NCBI RefSeq assembly: GCF_014195325.1
Contig: NZ_JACIBK010000002.1
Coordinates: forward strand, 682,001 to 746,000
Reading direction: 5' to 3'
Source of the DNA: Rhizobium sp. BK650
GTDB taxonomy: Bacteria > Pseudomonadota > Alphaproteobacteria > Rhizobiales > Rhizobiaceae
DNA length: 64,000 nucleotides
The notes beneath the pieces are model-generated. The model worked only from the letters and a program-made list of their open reading frames with translations, ran no database searches and was not told the DNA's origin. Both the position numbers and the translations under genes were made by a program. This document shows positions 40,030 through 48,541 of the stretch, one piece after another. Every line of letters begins with the position of its first letter. Within the stretch, counting starts at the first letter, position 1.

Positions 40030-40485
40030 TCACGGCAGGTCGCGTTTCCCGGAAAAGAATGTGCGCAACAGATCCGCAGATTCGGTCTCGTTGAATCCGG
40101 AATAAACTTCCGGTGCGTGATGGCAGGTTGGCTTGGCGTAGAAGCGCACGCCATTATCGACAGCGCCGCCCTTCGGGTCTTCTGCTCCGTAATAGAGCCT
40201 TCGGATCCGGGCAAAGGAAATGGCGGCCGCACACATGGTGCAAGGCTCGAGTGTGACATAGAGATCAGCGCCGACGAGCCGCTCCTGGCCAAGCTTGTCG
40301 GCAGCCATGCGGATCGCGGCGATCTCCGCATGGGCGGTGATGTCGTTGAGTTCCCGCGTGCGGTTTCCGGAGCTTGCGACTGCTTCGCCATCGACGACGA
40401 CGACGGCACCGATCGGCACTTCGCCGCGTTCTCCGGCGGCGCGCGCTTCTACAAGTGCCATCTCCATAAATCGATTTGTCTTCAC
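40030..40485 (-). CDS. tadA: tRNA(Arg) adenosine-34 deaminase
   Basis: A protein of about 151 residues that deaminates A34 of tRNA-Arg to inosine. Zinc ligands and proton-shuttle Glu are seen in ITAHAEIAAIRMAADKLG (HAE) and LYVTLEPCTMCAAAISFARI (PCxxC). Compared with Agrobacterium TadA, the GTG at 40485 giving MKTNRFMEMAL fits best; GTG at 40503 and ATG at 40467 are alternatives. The gene is convergent with the lipoprotein gene and divergent from the pseudouridine synthase gene. Confidence 0.95.
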   Translation of the reverse strand: MKTNRFMEMALVEARAAGERGEVPIGAVVVVDGEAVASSGNRTRELNDITAHAEIAAIRMAADKLGQERLVGADLYVTLEPCTMCAAAISFARIRRLYYGAEDPKGGAVDNGVRFYAKPTCHHAPEVYSGFNETESADLLRTFFSGKRDLP

Positions 40486-40558
40486 GTTCGCAAGAATTTC
40501 CACTTAACCGCGGGTGCATGACCTGATAGACAGGCCGGAAAAGGCAGGCAAACAACAA

Positions 40559-42502
40559 ATGACATCCAAAGACAAGCCAAAACGCCCAGGCAGCAAGGTT
40601 CCGGCGCGCGAAGCCCGGTCCAAAAGCGGCCCGAAGACCGGTAGCGAGAAGCCGTTCAAGGCTGCTGCGGCGAAAGTCGCGGCTAACGAAGCGGATGGCG
40701 ACCCCAAGGCGGAACGCATCTCCAAGGTGATGGCGCGCGCCGGCGTCGCCTCCCGTCGCGATATCGAACGCATGATCATGGACGGCCGCGTCACGTTGAA
40801 CGGCAGGCTCTTGGACACGCCCGTCGTCAACGTCACGCTCGAAGACAAGATCGAAGTCGATGGCGTGCCGATCCGCGGCATCGAGCGCACGCGCCTGTGG
40901 CTCTACCACAAGCCGCAGGGACTTGTGACGACGAATTCGGATCCGGAGGGACGACCGACCGTCTTCGACAATCTGCCGGAAGAGCTTCCGCGGGTCATGT
41001 CGATCGGCCGCCTCGACATCAATACCGAAGGCCTGCTGCTGCTCACCAATGATGGCGGCCTCGCCCGTGCACTGGAGCTGCCGACCACGGGCTGGCTGCG
41101 CCGCTACCGTGTGCGCGCCCATGGCGATATCGATCAGGACGCGTTGGACAAGCTGAAGGACGGCATCGCCGTCGATGGCGTTCTCTACGGCTCCATCGAA
41201 GCGACGCTCGACCGCACTCAGGGGTCCAACGTCTGGATCACCATGGGGCTGCGCGAAGGCAAGAACCGTGAAATCAAGAACGTGCTCGGCGCGCTTGGCC
41301 TCGAGGTCAACCGCCTGATCCGCGTCTCCTACGGCCCCTTCCAGCTTGGCGAACTGCCCGAGGGCCAGGTGATCGAGGTCCGCGGCCGCACGCTGCGCGA
41401 CCAGCTTGGCCCGCGCCTCATCGAAGATGCCAAGGCGAATTTCGATGCGCCGATTTATAACGCGCCCGCGGTTGCCGCCGAAGAGGCCGAGGAGCCGGCG
41501 CCCGTTCGTCGCGAGCGCCCGCGCCGCGACGAAGACAAGCGCGAGCGTGCTCTCAGCCGCCTCGACACCAGGCGCGACGACCGCCGGGATGATCGAAAGG
41601 ATGACCGCCGCGGTGACGACGACAGACCGAAGCGCCCCGCGCTCGGCAGCCGCCGCAATGCCAATGTCTGGATGGCGCCCGGCGCCCGTCCGCTCGGCGA
41701 GAAAGCTGCGGCCAAGGCCGCCAAGAATGCGCAGACCGCCCGCCGCCGCGGTGAAACATCCGCCCCGGCAAAGGAACCGCGTTTCGACCGCACGAGCGAT
41801 CGTCCGCGTCCGCAGATCAATCGCGTCCACGAAGAGGATGGCGAGTGGATTCGTTCGAGCGAGGCACCCCGCAAGCGCGACGAGGACGAAGGTTTCGGCC
41901 GCAAGCGCTCCTTCGGCGATCGCCCTGCGCGCGAAGAAGGTGGCGAGCGTTCGCGCCCGGCCAGAAGCTTCGGCGGTGAGGGCCGCTCCGATCGTCCTCG
42001 CGGTGATCGGCCCTTTGGTGATAAGCCGCGTGGCGAGCGCCGTTCGCGCACGGAAGGGGAGGAACGTCTGCGTTCCTTCCGCGATCGTCCGCGTGACGAA
42101 GGCGGCGAACGCTCATCGCGTCCGGCGCGCAGCTTCGGTGGCGAGGGCCGTTCGGAACGTCCCCGTGGCGGAAAATCCTTTGGCGACAAGCCTTTCGGCG
42201 CGAAGCCGCGCGGTGAGCGCCGTCTGCGTGCGGAAGGTGAAGAAGGTGCGCGCCCCTTCCGTGAGCGCTCTCGCGAGGAGGGCGGAGAGCGTTCCCGTCC
42301 GGCTGGAAGCTTTGGCGGTGAGGGCCGTTCGGAACGTTCGCGCGGCGACAAGCCTTTTGGGGACAAACCCCGTGGCGGAAAGAGTTTTTCCGGCAAGCCG
42401 AAAGGCGATCGGCCGGGTGGCGGCGGCAGGCCTTCCGGCGGGCCGTCCAGAGGTGGTGCGAAAGGCAAGGGAATGACGCGCGGTGCGGATCGTCGGCGGT
42501 GA
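40559..42502 (+). CDS. Ribosomal pseudouridine synthase (RluB/RsuA-like) with a long Arg-rich repetitive tail
   Basis: A 647-residue protein. An S4 RNA-binding domain starts near residue 55 (ERISKVMARAGVASRRDIER), then the catalytic domain with GRLDINTEGLLLLTNDGGLA (catalytic Asp) and GLREGKNREIKNVLGALGL. The enzyme ends near residue 300. The remaining 340 residues are disordered, rich in Arg/Gly/Glu/Asp/Ser, with three related blocks built on EGGERS-RPARSFGGEGRS starting at 41933, 42095 and 42275. E. coli RluB is about 290 residues, so the tail doubles the size. It overlaps rsmD by 20 bases. Confidence 0.9.
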   Translation: MTSKDKPKRPGSKVPAREARSKSGPKTGSEKPFKAAAAKVAANEADGDPKAERISKVMARAGVASRRDIERMIMDGRVTLNGRLLDTPVVNVTLEDKIEVDGVPIRGIERTRLWLYHKPQGLVTTNSDPEGRPTVFDNLPEELPRVMSIGRLDINTEGLLLLTNDGGLARALELPTTGWLRRYRVRAHGDIDQDALDKLKDGIAVDGVLYGSIEATLDRTQGSNVWITMGLREGKNREIKNVLGALGLEVNRLIRVSYGPFQLGELPEGQVIEVRGRTLRDQLGPRLIEDAKANFDAPIYNAPAVAAEEAEEPAPVRRERPRRDEDKRERALSRLDTRRDDRRDDRKDDRRGDDDRPKRPALGSRRNANVWMAPGARPLGEKAAAKAAKNAQTARRRGETSAPAKEPRFDRTSDRPRPQINRVHEEDGEWIRSSEAPRKRDEDEGFGRKRSFGDRPAREEGGERSRPARSFGGEGRSDRPRGDRPFGDKPRGERRSRTEGEERLRSFRDRPRDEGGERSSRPARSFGGEGRSERPRGGKSFGDKPFGAKPRGERRLRAEGEEGARPFRERSREEGGERSRPAGSFGGEGRSERSRGDKPFGDKPRGGKSFSGKPKGDRPGGGGRPSGGPSRGGAKGKGMTRGADRRR

Positions 42503-43043
42503 GTTTCGCGGACGGCCGCTAGCCGTACCAAAATCCAACGACATCCGGCCGACTGCGGACCGGACGCGTGAGAGCCTGTTCAACATTCTGAGCCATGCCT
42601 ATCCGGAATGTATCGACGGCACCCGGATTCTCGATCTTTTCGCCGGCACCGGGGCCGTCGGCCTCGAAGCCGTTTCACGCGGCTGTCGCCATGCGCTGTT
42701 TGTCGAAAACAGCGTCGAGGGCAGGGCGCTCCTCTGGGAAAACATCGATGCGCTCGGCCTGCATGGCCGCACGCGTATCCTGCGGCGTGATGCGACCGAC
42801 CTCGGCAGCATCGGCAATCTCGAACCTTTTGACGTGCTTTTTGCCGACCCGCCCTATGGCAAGGGTCTGGGCGAGAAAGCGCTTGCGGCGGCGGCCGACG
42901 GCGGCTGGTTGAAGCCCGATGCGATCGTCGTTCTCGAAGAGCGCGCGGAGGTTGCTGTTTCGGTTCATCCCTCCTATGTTTTCCTCGAAAGCCGAATATT
43001 CGGCGACACCAGAGTGCATTTCTTCCGGTATCAGCCGCAGTAG
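42483..43043 (+). CDS. rsmD: 16S rRNA m2G966 methyltransferase RsmD
   Basis: A 186-residue SAM-dependent enzyme that N2-methylates G966 of 16S rRNA. It begins MRIVGGEFRGRPLAVPKSND (GTG start), with ILDLFAGTGAVGLEAVSRGC (motif I) and VLFADPPYGKGLGEKALA (DPPY catalytic motif). The length is normal. The GTG lies inside the last 20 bases of the pseudouridine synthase gene, so translation is coupled. Confidence 0.96.
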   Translation: MRIVGGEFRGRPLAVPKSNDIRPTADRTRESLFNILSHAYPECIDGTRILDLFAGTGAVGLEAVSRGCRHALFVENSVEGRALLWENIDALGLHGRTRILRRDATDLGSIGNLEPFDVLFADPPYGKGLGEKALAAAADGGWLKPDAIVVLEERAEVAVSVHPSYVFLESRIFGDTRVHFFRYQPQ

Positions 43044-43064
43044 CCGGCACGTTGGGAGCAGATC

Positions 43065-43946
43065 GTGCCGCAGGCGGAAATCATCAGTCCGAAATCGCCT
43101 GCGATCAGCGATCTTCCGACGGTCGCCGTCGCCTTCGGCGGTGGCGGTGCGCGCGGCCTCTCGCATATCCATGTGATCGAAACGCTGGATGAACTCGGTA
43201 TCCGTCCCGTGGCGATCTCAGGCTCTTCCATCGGCGCCATCATGGGCTCCGGCATGGCGGCCGGCATGTCGGGCGCTGAAATCCGCGAACATGCCCTGGC
43301 GACTGTGGGCAACAAGGCCGCAGTCGTCAGCCGTATCTGGGGATTGCGACCGACGACTGTGCGCGATGCCGTGGCCAAGGGTATTCGCATCGGTCAGTTC
43401 AATCTCGAACGTATTCTGAAAGCCTTCCTGCCATCTGAGCTTCCCCAACGTTTTGAAGATCTGCTCGTGCCTATGAAGGTGATCGCCACCGATTATTACG
43501 GCCAGGCCGAGGTCATAGTCGAGCATGGACAGCTTTTTCCGGCGCTAGCCGCATCGTCGGCCATTCCTGCCGTCTTCATGCCGGTGAGGCTGCATGGCCG
43601 GGTGATGATCGACGGCGGCATCGCCAATCCAGTACCCTACGAATGCCTGATGGACCTTGCCGATATCGTCATCGGCATCGATGTCGTCGGTGCGCCCGAG
43701 GGCGATGGAACCCACATCCCGAACCGCATGGAAAGCATCTTCGGTTCCGGTCAACTGATGATGCAAGCAGCGATTTCCTTGAAGCTGAAGCTCCTGCGCC
43801 CGCACATCTTCCTGCGCCCGACGGTTGGCCGCACCGGCGTCATGGATTTCCTGAAGGCGCGCGACGTGCTCGCAATGTCCGTTGGTGTCAAGGATGAACT
43901 GAAATATGCCCTCGACCGGGAAATAGAAGCGCGGTTGAAGCGCTAA
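43065..43946 (+). CDS. Patatin-like phospholipase family protein
   Basis: A 293-residue protein with the patatin set: oxyanion loop VAFGGGGARGLSHIHVIETL, nucleophile elbow GSSIGAIMGSGMA (G-x-S-x-G), and catalytic Asp in MIDGGIANPVPYECL. Close to the RssA/YchK group of bacterial patatins. It lacks a clear signal peptide and is probably cytosolic or membrane-associated. The start is GTG with GGGAGCAGATC upstream. It follows rsmD by 21 bases. Confidence 0.92.
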   Translation: MPQAEIISPKSPAISDLPTVAVAFGGGGARGLSHIHVIETLDELGIRPVAISGSSIGAIMGSGMAAGMSGAEIREHALATVGNKAAVVSRIWGLRPTTVRDAVAKGIRIGQFNLERILKAFLPSELPQRFEDLLVPMKVIATDYYGQAEVIVEHGQLFPALAASSAIPAVFMPVRLHGRVMIDGGIANPVPYECLMDLADIVIGIDVVGAPEGDGTHIPNRMESIFGSGQLMMQAAISLKLKLLRPHIFLRPTVGRTGVMDFLKARDVLAMSVGVKDELKYALDREIEARLKR

Positions 43947-43966
43947 TTCGGCACCCATGTGGAAGT

Positions 43967-45778
43967 TTAGGCATCGGCCGTCACGTCTGATCTGTTTGCC
44001 AGTGGATCGGTGTCGAAAGGATCGGGTGCGCGCTTGGGCTTGACCAACGGTTCCGGCTTGATCGGCGTTGAGAACAAGAGATCTTGGCCCGCCTGCAAAC
44101 CCTCGGATACCTGCAGAACCAGCCGCGCCTCGTCGCGCTTGCGAATGTCTTCGCCGATCTCATAGGCATCGACCTCGGAAACGCCGAGCGCTTCCAGCGT
44201 CCGCCGGCCGAAGAGCAGACCGGATTCCAGCGTTTCGCGCAGCTCGTAATCGACGCCCTTGTTGCGCAACTCGATGGAGTGGATGCGGTCATAGGAACGC
44301 ACGAAGAGTGTCGTCTGCGGGTAATCGGCCTGGATCAGTTCGACCACCTTGTCGGTAATTTCTTTCTTCTGGGTGCAGACGAGTACGATCTTCGCCCGGT
44401 CGATGCCCGCCGAGCGCAGCACGTCCTTGCGGGTGCCATCGCCGAAATAGATGCGGAAACCGAAGGAGGAGGCCTGGCGGATGCGGTCGGCCGAAAAGTC
44501 GATGACGGTGACGCTTCGCCCGCCGGCAAGCAGGATCTGTGCGGCGATCTGACCAAAACGCGAGAAGCCGACCATCAGGACGTCAGCACCGGCACCCTCG
44601 AAATCCTCGTCCAGTTCCTCATGCGCGTCTCCCGTCAGCATCCGCTTGGAGAGGGCCGCACCCAGGGGCGTCAGTGCCATGGAAAGGGTGACGATTGCCA
44701 CAAGAAGCGAGGCCGTGCTGCTCGGCATCAACCCGGCAACGGCAGCTGCGGTGAACAGCACGAAGCCGAATTCGCCGCCTTGCGGCAGCAGGAAGGCGAT
44801 GCGCACGGCATCGTCATGCGAAGAGCGTGTCAGGCGGCAGAGCGCATAGATGATCAGCGCCTTCACGGCCATGACAACTGGCACAGCGATGATGATGAAG
44901 AGCACGTTGTCGAGCAACACCTGAAGCTGCAACGACAGACCGACGGCAATGAAGAAGATAGCGAGCAGCACGCCGCGGAAAGGCTCGATATCGGCTTCCA
45001 ACTCATGTCTGTAGGAGGATTCCGCCAGCATGACGCCTGACAGGAAAGCGCCCATCGCCATCGAAAGCCCGGCAAGCTGCATCAGGCTTGCCGACCCCAT
45101 GACGACGAAGAGGGCGGCTGCGATCATCGCCTCGCGCGCGCCGGTGCGGGCGATGATCTGGAAGAGGGGCGTCAGCAGATATCGGCCCATGATGATCATT
45201 GCACCAACCGCCGCAACGGAGATGGCGAAATCAGCAAGCGGATTGCCGCTGCCCTTGTTGCCATCGAGGATGGTGACGACGGCCAGAAGCGGCACGATCG
45301 CAAGATCCTGAAAGAGCAACATGGAGAAGGAGCGCTGCCCATAGCGCGTGTTCACATCGCCGTCGCCTTCGAGGATCTGCATGGCGAAGGCAGTTGACGA
45401 AAGCGCCAGCCCGAAGCCCGCGACGATGCTGCCGCGCCAGTCGAGAACGCCGCAGACCCAGGCGAGTGCGGTCAGGGCCAGGCCCGTCACCACCACCTGT
45501 GCCGTACCCAGGCCGAAAATGTCGCGCCGCATCTGCCAGAGACGGGAGGGCTTCAATTCAAGCCCGATGATGAACAGCAGGAAGACGACACCGAGTTCGG
45601 CGACATCGAGGATCTGCTCGCCATCGGTAATGCCATGAAAGATCGGTCCGATGACGACGCCAGCCGCCAGATAGCCGAGAACGGTTCCTAGTCCGAGCTT
45701 CTTGAAGATCGGTGCGGCTACGACCGCACCGCCGAGCAGCAGGATGGTTTCGGAGAAAAGCGCGTTGGGTGCGGACAT
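43967..45778 (-). CDS. CPA2-family cation:proton antiporter with TrkA-N domain (Kef type)
   Basis: A 603-residue protein. Residues 1-390 are an Na+/H+ exchanger domain of about 12 helices (ETILLLGGAVVAAPIFKKLG, FLLPQGGEFGFVLFTAAAVA). A TrkA-N domain follows (DVLMVGFSRFGQIAAQILLA, then SVTVIDFSADRIRQAS), ending at the acidic/Pro C-terminus. This is KefB/KefC-like K+ efflux architecture, which in enterics is gated by glutathione adducts and protects against electrophiles. GshA is also encoded in this window, but glutathione control here is inference. It is divergent from pmbA, with 114 bases between. Confidence 0.93.
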   Translation of the reverse strand: MSAPNALFSETILLLGGAVVAAPIFKKLGLGTVLGYLAAGVVIGPIFHGITDGEQILDVAELGVVFLLFIIGLELKPSRLWQMRRDIFGLGTAQVVVTGLALTALAWVCGVLDWRGSIVAGFGLALSSTAFAMQILEGDGDVNTRYGQRSFSMLLFQDLAIVPLLAVVTILDGNKGSGNPLADFAISVAAVGAMIIMGRYLLTPLFQIIARTGAREAMIAAALFVVMGSASLMQLAGLSMAMGAFLSGVMLAESSYRHELEADIEPFRGVLLAIFFIAVGLSLQLQVLLDNVLFIIIAVPVVMAVKALIIYALCRLTRSSHDDAVRIAFLLPQGGEFGFVLFTAAAVAGLMPSSTASLLVAIVTLSMALTPLGAALSKRMLTGDAHEELDEDFEGAGADVLMVGFSRFGQIAAQILLAGGRSVTVIDFSADRIRQASSFGFRIYFGDGTRKDVLRSAGIDRAKIVLVCTQKKEITDKVVELIQADYPQTTLFVRSYDRIHSIELRNKGVDYELRETLESGLLFGRRTLEALGVSEVDAYEIGEDIRKRDEARLVLQVSEGLQAGQDLLFSTPIKPEPLVKPKRAPDPFDTDPLANRSDVTADA

Positions 45779-45892
45779 GCTTCGTTTCTTTCGACGGCGG
45801 GGCAAGCAGGCAGCCAGGAAAAGAATCGGCATCCACGGCCTTGATGCTTTCGGGAGTGCACAATAAATGGAACTGGAAGGAAAGGCCAAATC

Positions 45893-47242
45893 ATGTCCCC
45901 TAAAATCGATTCCTCGACGCTTCTTTCCCGTGCAACTCAATTGATCGATCTGGCGAAAAAGGCAGGTGCCGATGCCGCCGACGCTGTGGTCGTCCGCTCG
46001 CGTGCGCAATCGGTCAGCGTTCGCTTAGGCAAGGTTGAAGGAACGGAGTCCTCCGAGAGCGACGACTTTTCGCTCCGCGTCTTCATCGGCAAGCGGGTGG
46101 CAAGCGTTTCGGCCAATCCGGGTTTCGACTTGCAGGCGCTCGCCGAGCGCGCCGTCGCCATGGCAAAGGTCTCGCCGGAGGATTCGTTCGCGTGTCTTGC
46201 TGACGAGAGCCGGCTCGCGAAAACCTATCCCGATCTGCAGTTGCTCGATACGACGGAGGTCGGCACCGATCAGCTGCGGGAAGCAGCCCTTGCTGCAGAA
46301 GCGGCCGCCCTTGCAGTCAAAGGTGTCACCAATTCCTCCGGCGCCGGCGCTTCGGCCGGCATGGGCGGGCTGGTGCTTGCTACGTCGCACGGCTTCGAAG
46401 GCAGCTATATGGCATCCCGCTTCGGCAACTCCGTCAGCGTCATTGCCGGCGAAGGCACCGGCATGGAGCGAGACTACGATTTCGACAGCCGCCTCTATTA
46501 TATCGAGTTGGATGATCCCGCCGAGATCGGCCGGCGTGCCGGCGAGCGCGCCATCAAGCGCGTCAATCCGCGGCAAGTTCCGACCGGCAAGGACATTACC
46601 GTCATCTTCGATCCGCGTGTCGCTCGCGGTTTCGTCGGCCATATCGCCGGCGCTATCAATGGCGCGTCGGTCGCCCGCAAGACAAGTTTCCTGCGTGACA
46701 AGATGGGCCAGCAGGTGCTGAAAGCAGGTCTGTCGGTCACTGACGATCCTCTGATCGTGCGCGGGCCGTCCTCTCGTCCCTTCGACGGCGAAGGCGTGTC
46801 TGGCGAGCGGCTGGTGATGATCGAGAACGGCGTGCTCAAGCACTGGTTCCTGTCTACCTCGACCGCGAATGAAATCGGTGGCCTGGAGACCAATGGCCGC
46901 GGCGTGCGCGGCGGCACTTCGGTCACGCCCGCCTCTACCAATCTGGCACTGGAGCCCGGTGACATATCGCCTGAAGAGCTGATCCGCAGCGTCGGCAACG
47001 GTTTCTACGTGACCGAGTTGATCGGCCAGGGCGTCAATATGATAACGGGTGAATACAGCCGAGGTGCGACCGGTTTCTGGATCGAGAACGGCGAACTCAC
47101 TTTCCCCGTATCGGAGGTGACGATCGCCTCGAACCTCAAGGATATGTTCATGCGGATGACGCTCGCCAATGACATCGACCGTAAGTTCGGCGTGGCGGCT
47201 CCGACCTTCGCGATTGAAGGCATGACGCTTGCCGGCCGCTGA
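45893..47242 (+). CDS. pmbA: TldE/PmbA family metallopeptidase-like protein
   Basis: A 449-residue TldD/PmbA family member that acts with TldD as a protease; TldE itself is the partner subunit without the active-site zinc motif. Segments FSLRVFIGKRVASVSANPGF, ITVIFDPRVARGFVGHIAGA and VTPASTNLALEPGD are typical, and HExxH is absent as expected for TldE. In E. coli the pair degrades CcdA and processes microcin B17. It starts an operon with the cysQ-like gene, whose start lies 16 bases after its stop. Confidence 0.93.
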   Translation: MSPKIDSSTLLSRATQLIDLAKKAGADAADAVVVRSRAQSVSVRLGKVEGTESSESDDFSLRVFIGKRVASVSANPGFDLQALAERAVAMAKVSPEDSFACLADESRLAKTYPDLQLLDTTEVGTDQLREAALAAEAAALAVKGVTNSSGAGASAGMGGLVLATSHGFEGSYMASRFGNSVSVIAGEGTGMERDYDFDSRLYYIELDDPAEIGRRAGERAIKRVNPRQVPTGKDITVIFDPRVARGFVGHIAGAINGASVARKTSFLRDKMGQQVLKAGLSVTDDPLIVRGPSSRPFDGEGVSGERLVMIENGVLKHWFLSTSTANEIGGLETNGRGVRGGTSVTPASTNLALEPGDISPEELIRSVGNGFYVTELIGQGVNMITGEYSRGATGFWIENGELTFPVSEVTIASNLKDMFMRMTLANDIDRKFGVAAPTFAIEGMTLAGR

Positions 47243-47258
47243 TGAACGGATCGATGCG

Positions 47259-48065
47259 ATGAGCGATACGGACAACCGCTGGCAAAGCGATCTCGCACTG
47301 ATCGCCGATGCTGCAAAACAGGCGGGCGCCATCGCACTCGGTTTCTTCAACAAGTCGCCGGAAGTCTGGTGGAAAAACGAGGATCGCTCACCGGTCAGTG
47401 CAGCCGATTTTGCGGCCAATAAAAAGCTCGAAACCATTCTGCGCAACGCACGGCCGGCCTATGGCTGGCTGTCGGAAGAGACCGACGACGATGCGGGGCG
47501 ATTGGAACAAGAGACGCTATTCATCGTCGATCCGATTGATGGCACACGGGCCTTCCTCGCCGGCAAGGTTCTCTGGTGCGTTAGCGTTGGTATCGTTCAT
47601 CGCGGTCGCCCCGTCGCGGGTGTACTTTATGCGCCGGCGCTCGACGAGCTCTATGAAGCGGTGGAAGGCGGTCAGGCCCTGAAAAACGGCAAGCCGATTT
47701 CCGTTTCCACGCGCGGCGAGACCGACCTCAGTCGGCTTGCCGTCAGCGAGGAATTGTTCAAGATTCTGCCGGCGGCGGTTCGTGAACGCAGCGAGCGCGT
47801 CAAATATATCCCCTCGCTTGCTTACCGCATCGCCATGGTGGCTGACGGCCGGCTGGACACGACGTTTGTCGGTCGGAATGCCCATGACTGGGATATCGCG
47901 GCAGCGGATCTTATTCTCGAACGTGCCGGCGGCGGCCTCGTCGATCTCTCCGGGCATCCGACAACCTATAATAGAGAGAAAATCAGCCACGAGGCTCTCT
48001 GCGCTTCGCCTGTCCCGCGTCTCCGCGAATATCTGGACTTGTTCACTCAGCTAAGAGACGGTTGA
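47259..48065 (+). CDS. Inositol monophosphatase family protein, likely 3'(2'),5'-bisphosphate nucleotidase (CysQ-like)
   Basis: A 268-residue phosphatase with metal-binding motifs: EETDDDAGRLEQ (Glu), FIVDPIDGTRAFLAGKVLW (D-P-I-D-G-T) and NAHDWDIAAADLIL (W-D). The pattern fits the IMPase superfamily. CysQ, which removes phosphate from PAP, is the usual label for this rhizobial position, but inositol-1-phosphatase cannot be excluded. The gene lies between pmbA and the DUF4170 gene in one plus-strand run. Confidence 0.88.
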   Translation: MSDTDNRWQSDLALIADAAKQAGAIALGFFNKSPEVWWKNEDRSPVSAADFAANKKLETILRNARPAYGWLSEETDDDAGRLEQETLFIVDPIDGTRAFLAGKVLWCVSVGIVHRGRPVAGVLYAPALDELYEAVEGGQALKNGKPISVSTRGETDLSRLAVSEELFKILPAAVRERSERVKYIPSLAYRIAMVADGRLDTTFVGRNAHDWDIAAADLILERAGGGLVDLSGHPTTYNREKISHEALCASPVPRLREYLDLFTQLRDG

Positions 48066-48125
48066 CGTTTCCGTCAAAATCCCTCAGATGAGGGGCCGGA
48101 GGAGAATAGCAGAAAGAGAATAAAA

Positions 48126-48374
48126 ATGACGGACTCCGGCGGTAAAAAGCAGCTCTTGCACCTCGTCTTTGGTGGCGAACTCGAAAGCCTTGAAGGCATC
48201 CAGTTTCGGGATCTTAGGGATCTCGATATTGTCGGTATTTTTCCCGACTATGCCACGGCATTGACGGCTTGGAAGGCCAAGGCGCAGCAGACGGTCGATA
48301 ACGCGCATATGCGTTACTTCATCGTCCACATGCATCGTCTGCTCGACCCGCAGGATACGACCGGGAGCAAGTGA
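48126..48374 (+). CDS. DUF4170 protein
   Basis: An 82-residue small protein beginning MTDSGGKKQLLHLVFGGELE, with DLDIVGIFPDYATALTAWKA and NAHMRYFIVHMHRLLDP, the DUF4170 pattern found only in alphaproteobacteria. It is always close to kdtA in rhizobia as far as I recall; the role is unknown. It lies 60 bases after the cysQ-like gene. Confidence 0.88.
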   Translation: MTDSGGKKQLLHLVFGGELESLEGIQFRDLRDLDIVGIFPDYATALTAWKAKAQQTVDNAHMRYFIVHMHRLLDPQDTTGSK

Positions 48375-48541
48375 GCCCCAACAGCAATAGGCTGGCTTTC
48401 CGCTGTCCACAGCGGAGGCCTTTGCGCATCGGTTTCGCGCTTCCGTGGACGCATTCTGAACAAATTAATCGGTCATTGCGGCCGCAACGATAATTAGGGA
48501 ATTGGATCGATGTCGATCTGCATGGATCGGAGATCTGCCGA

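Noticed and set aside
40265..41830. 521-codon minus-strand frame opposite the pseudouridine synthase gene
   Set aside because: It is antisense to a gene with clear S4 and catalytic motifs and also overlaps tadA in another frame; its sequence has no family features.
41930..42450. Repeated sequence that could be taken for a CRISPR-like or tandem DNA array
   Set aside because: The repeats are in frame, diverged at the base level and encode the Arg/Gly tail; unit spacing (162 and 180 bases) is irregular.
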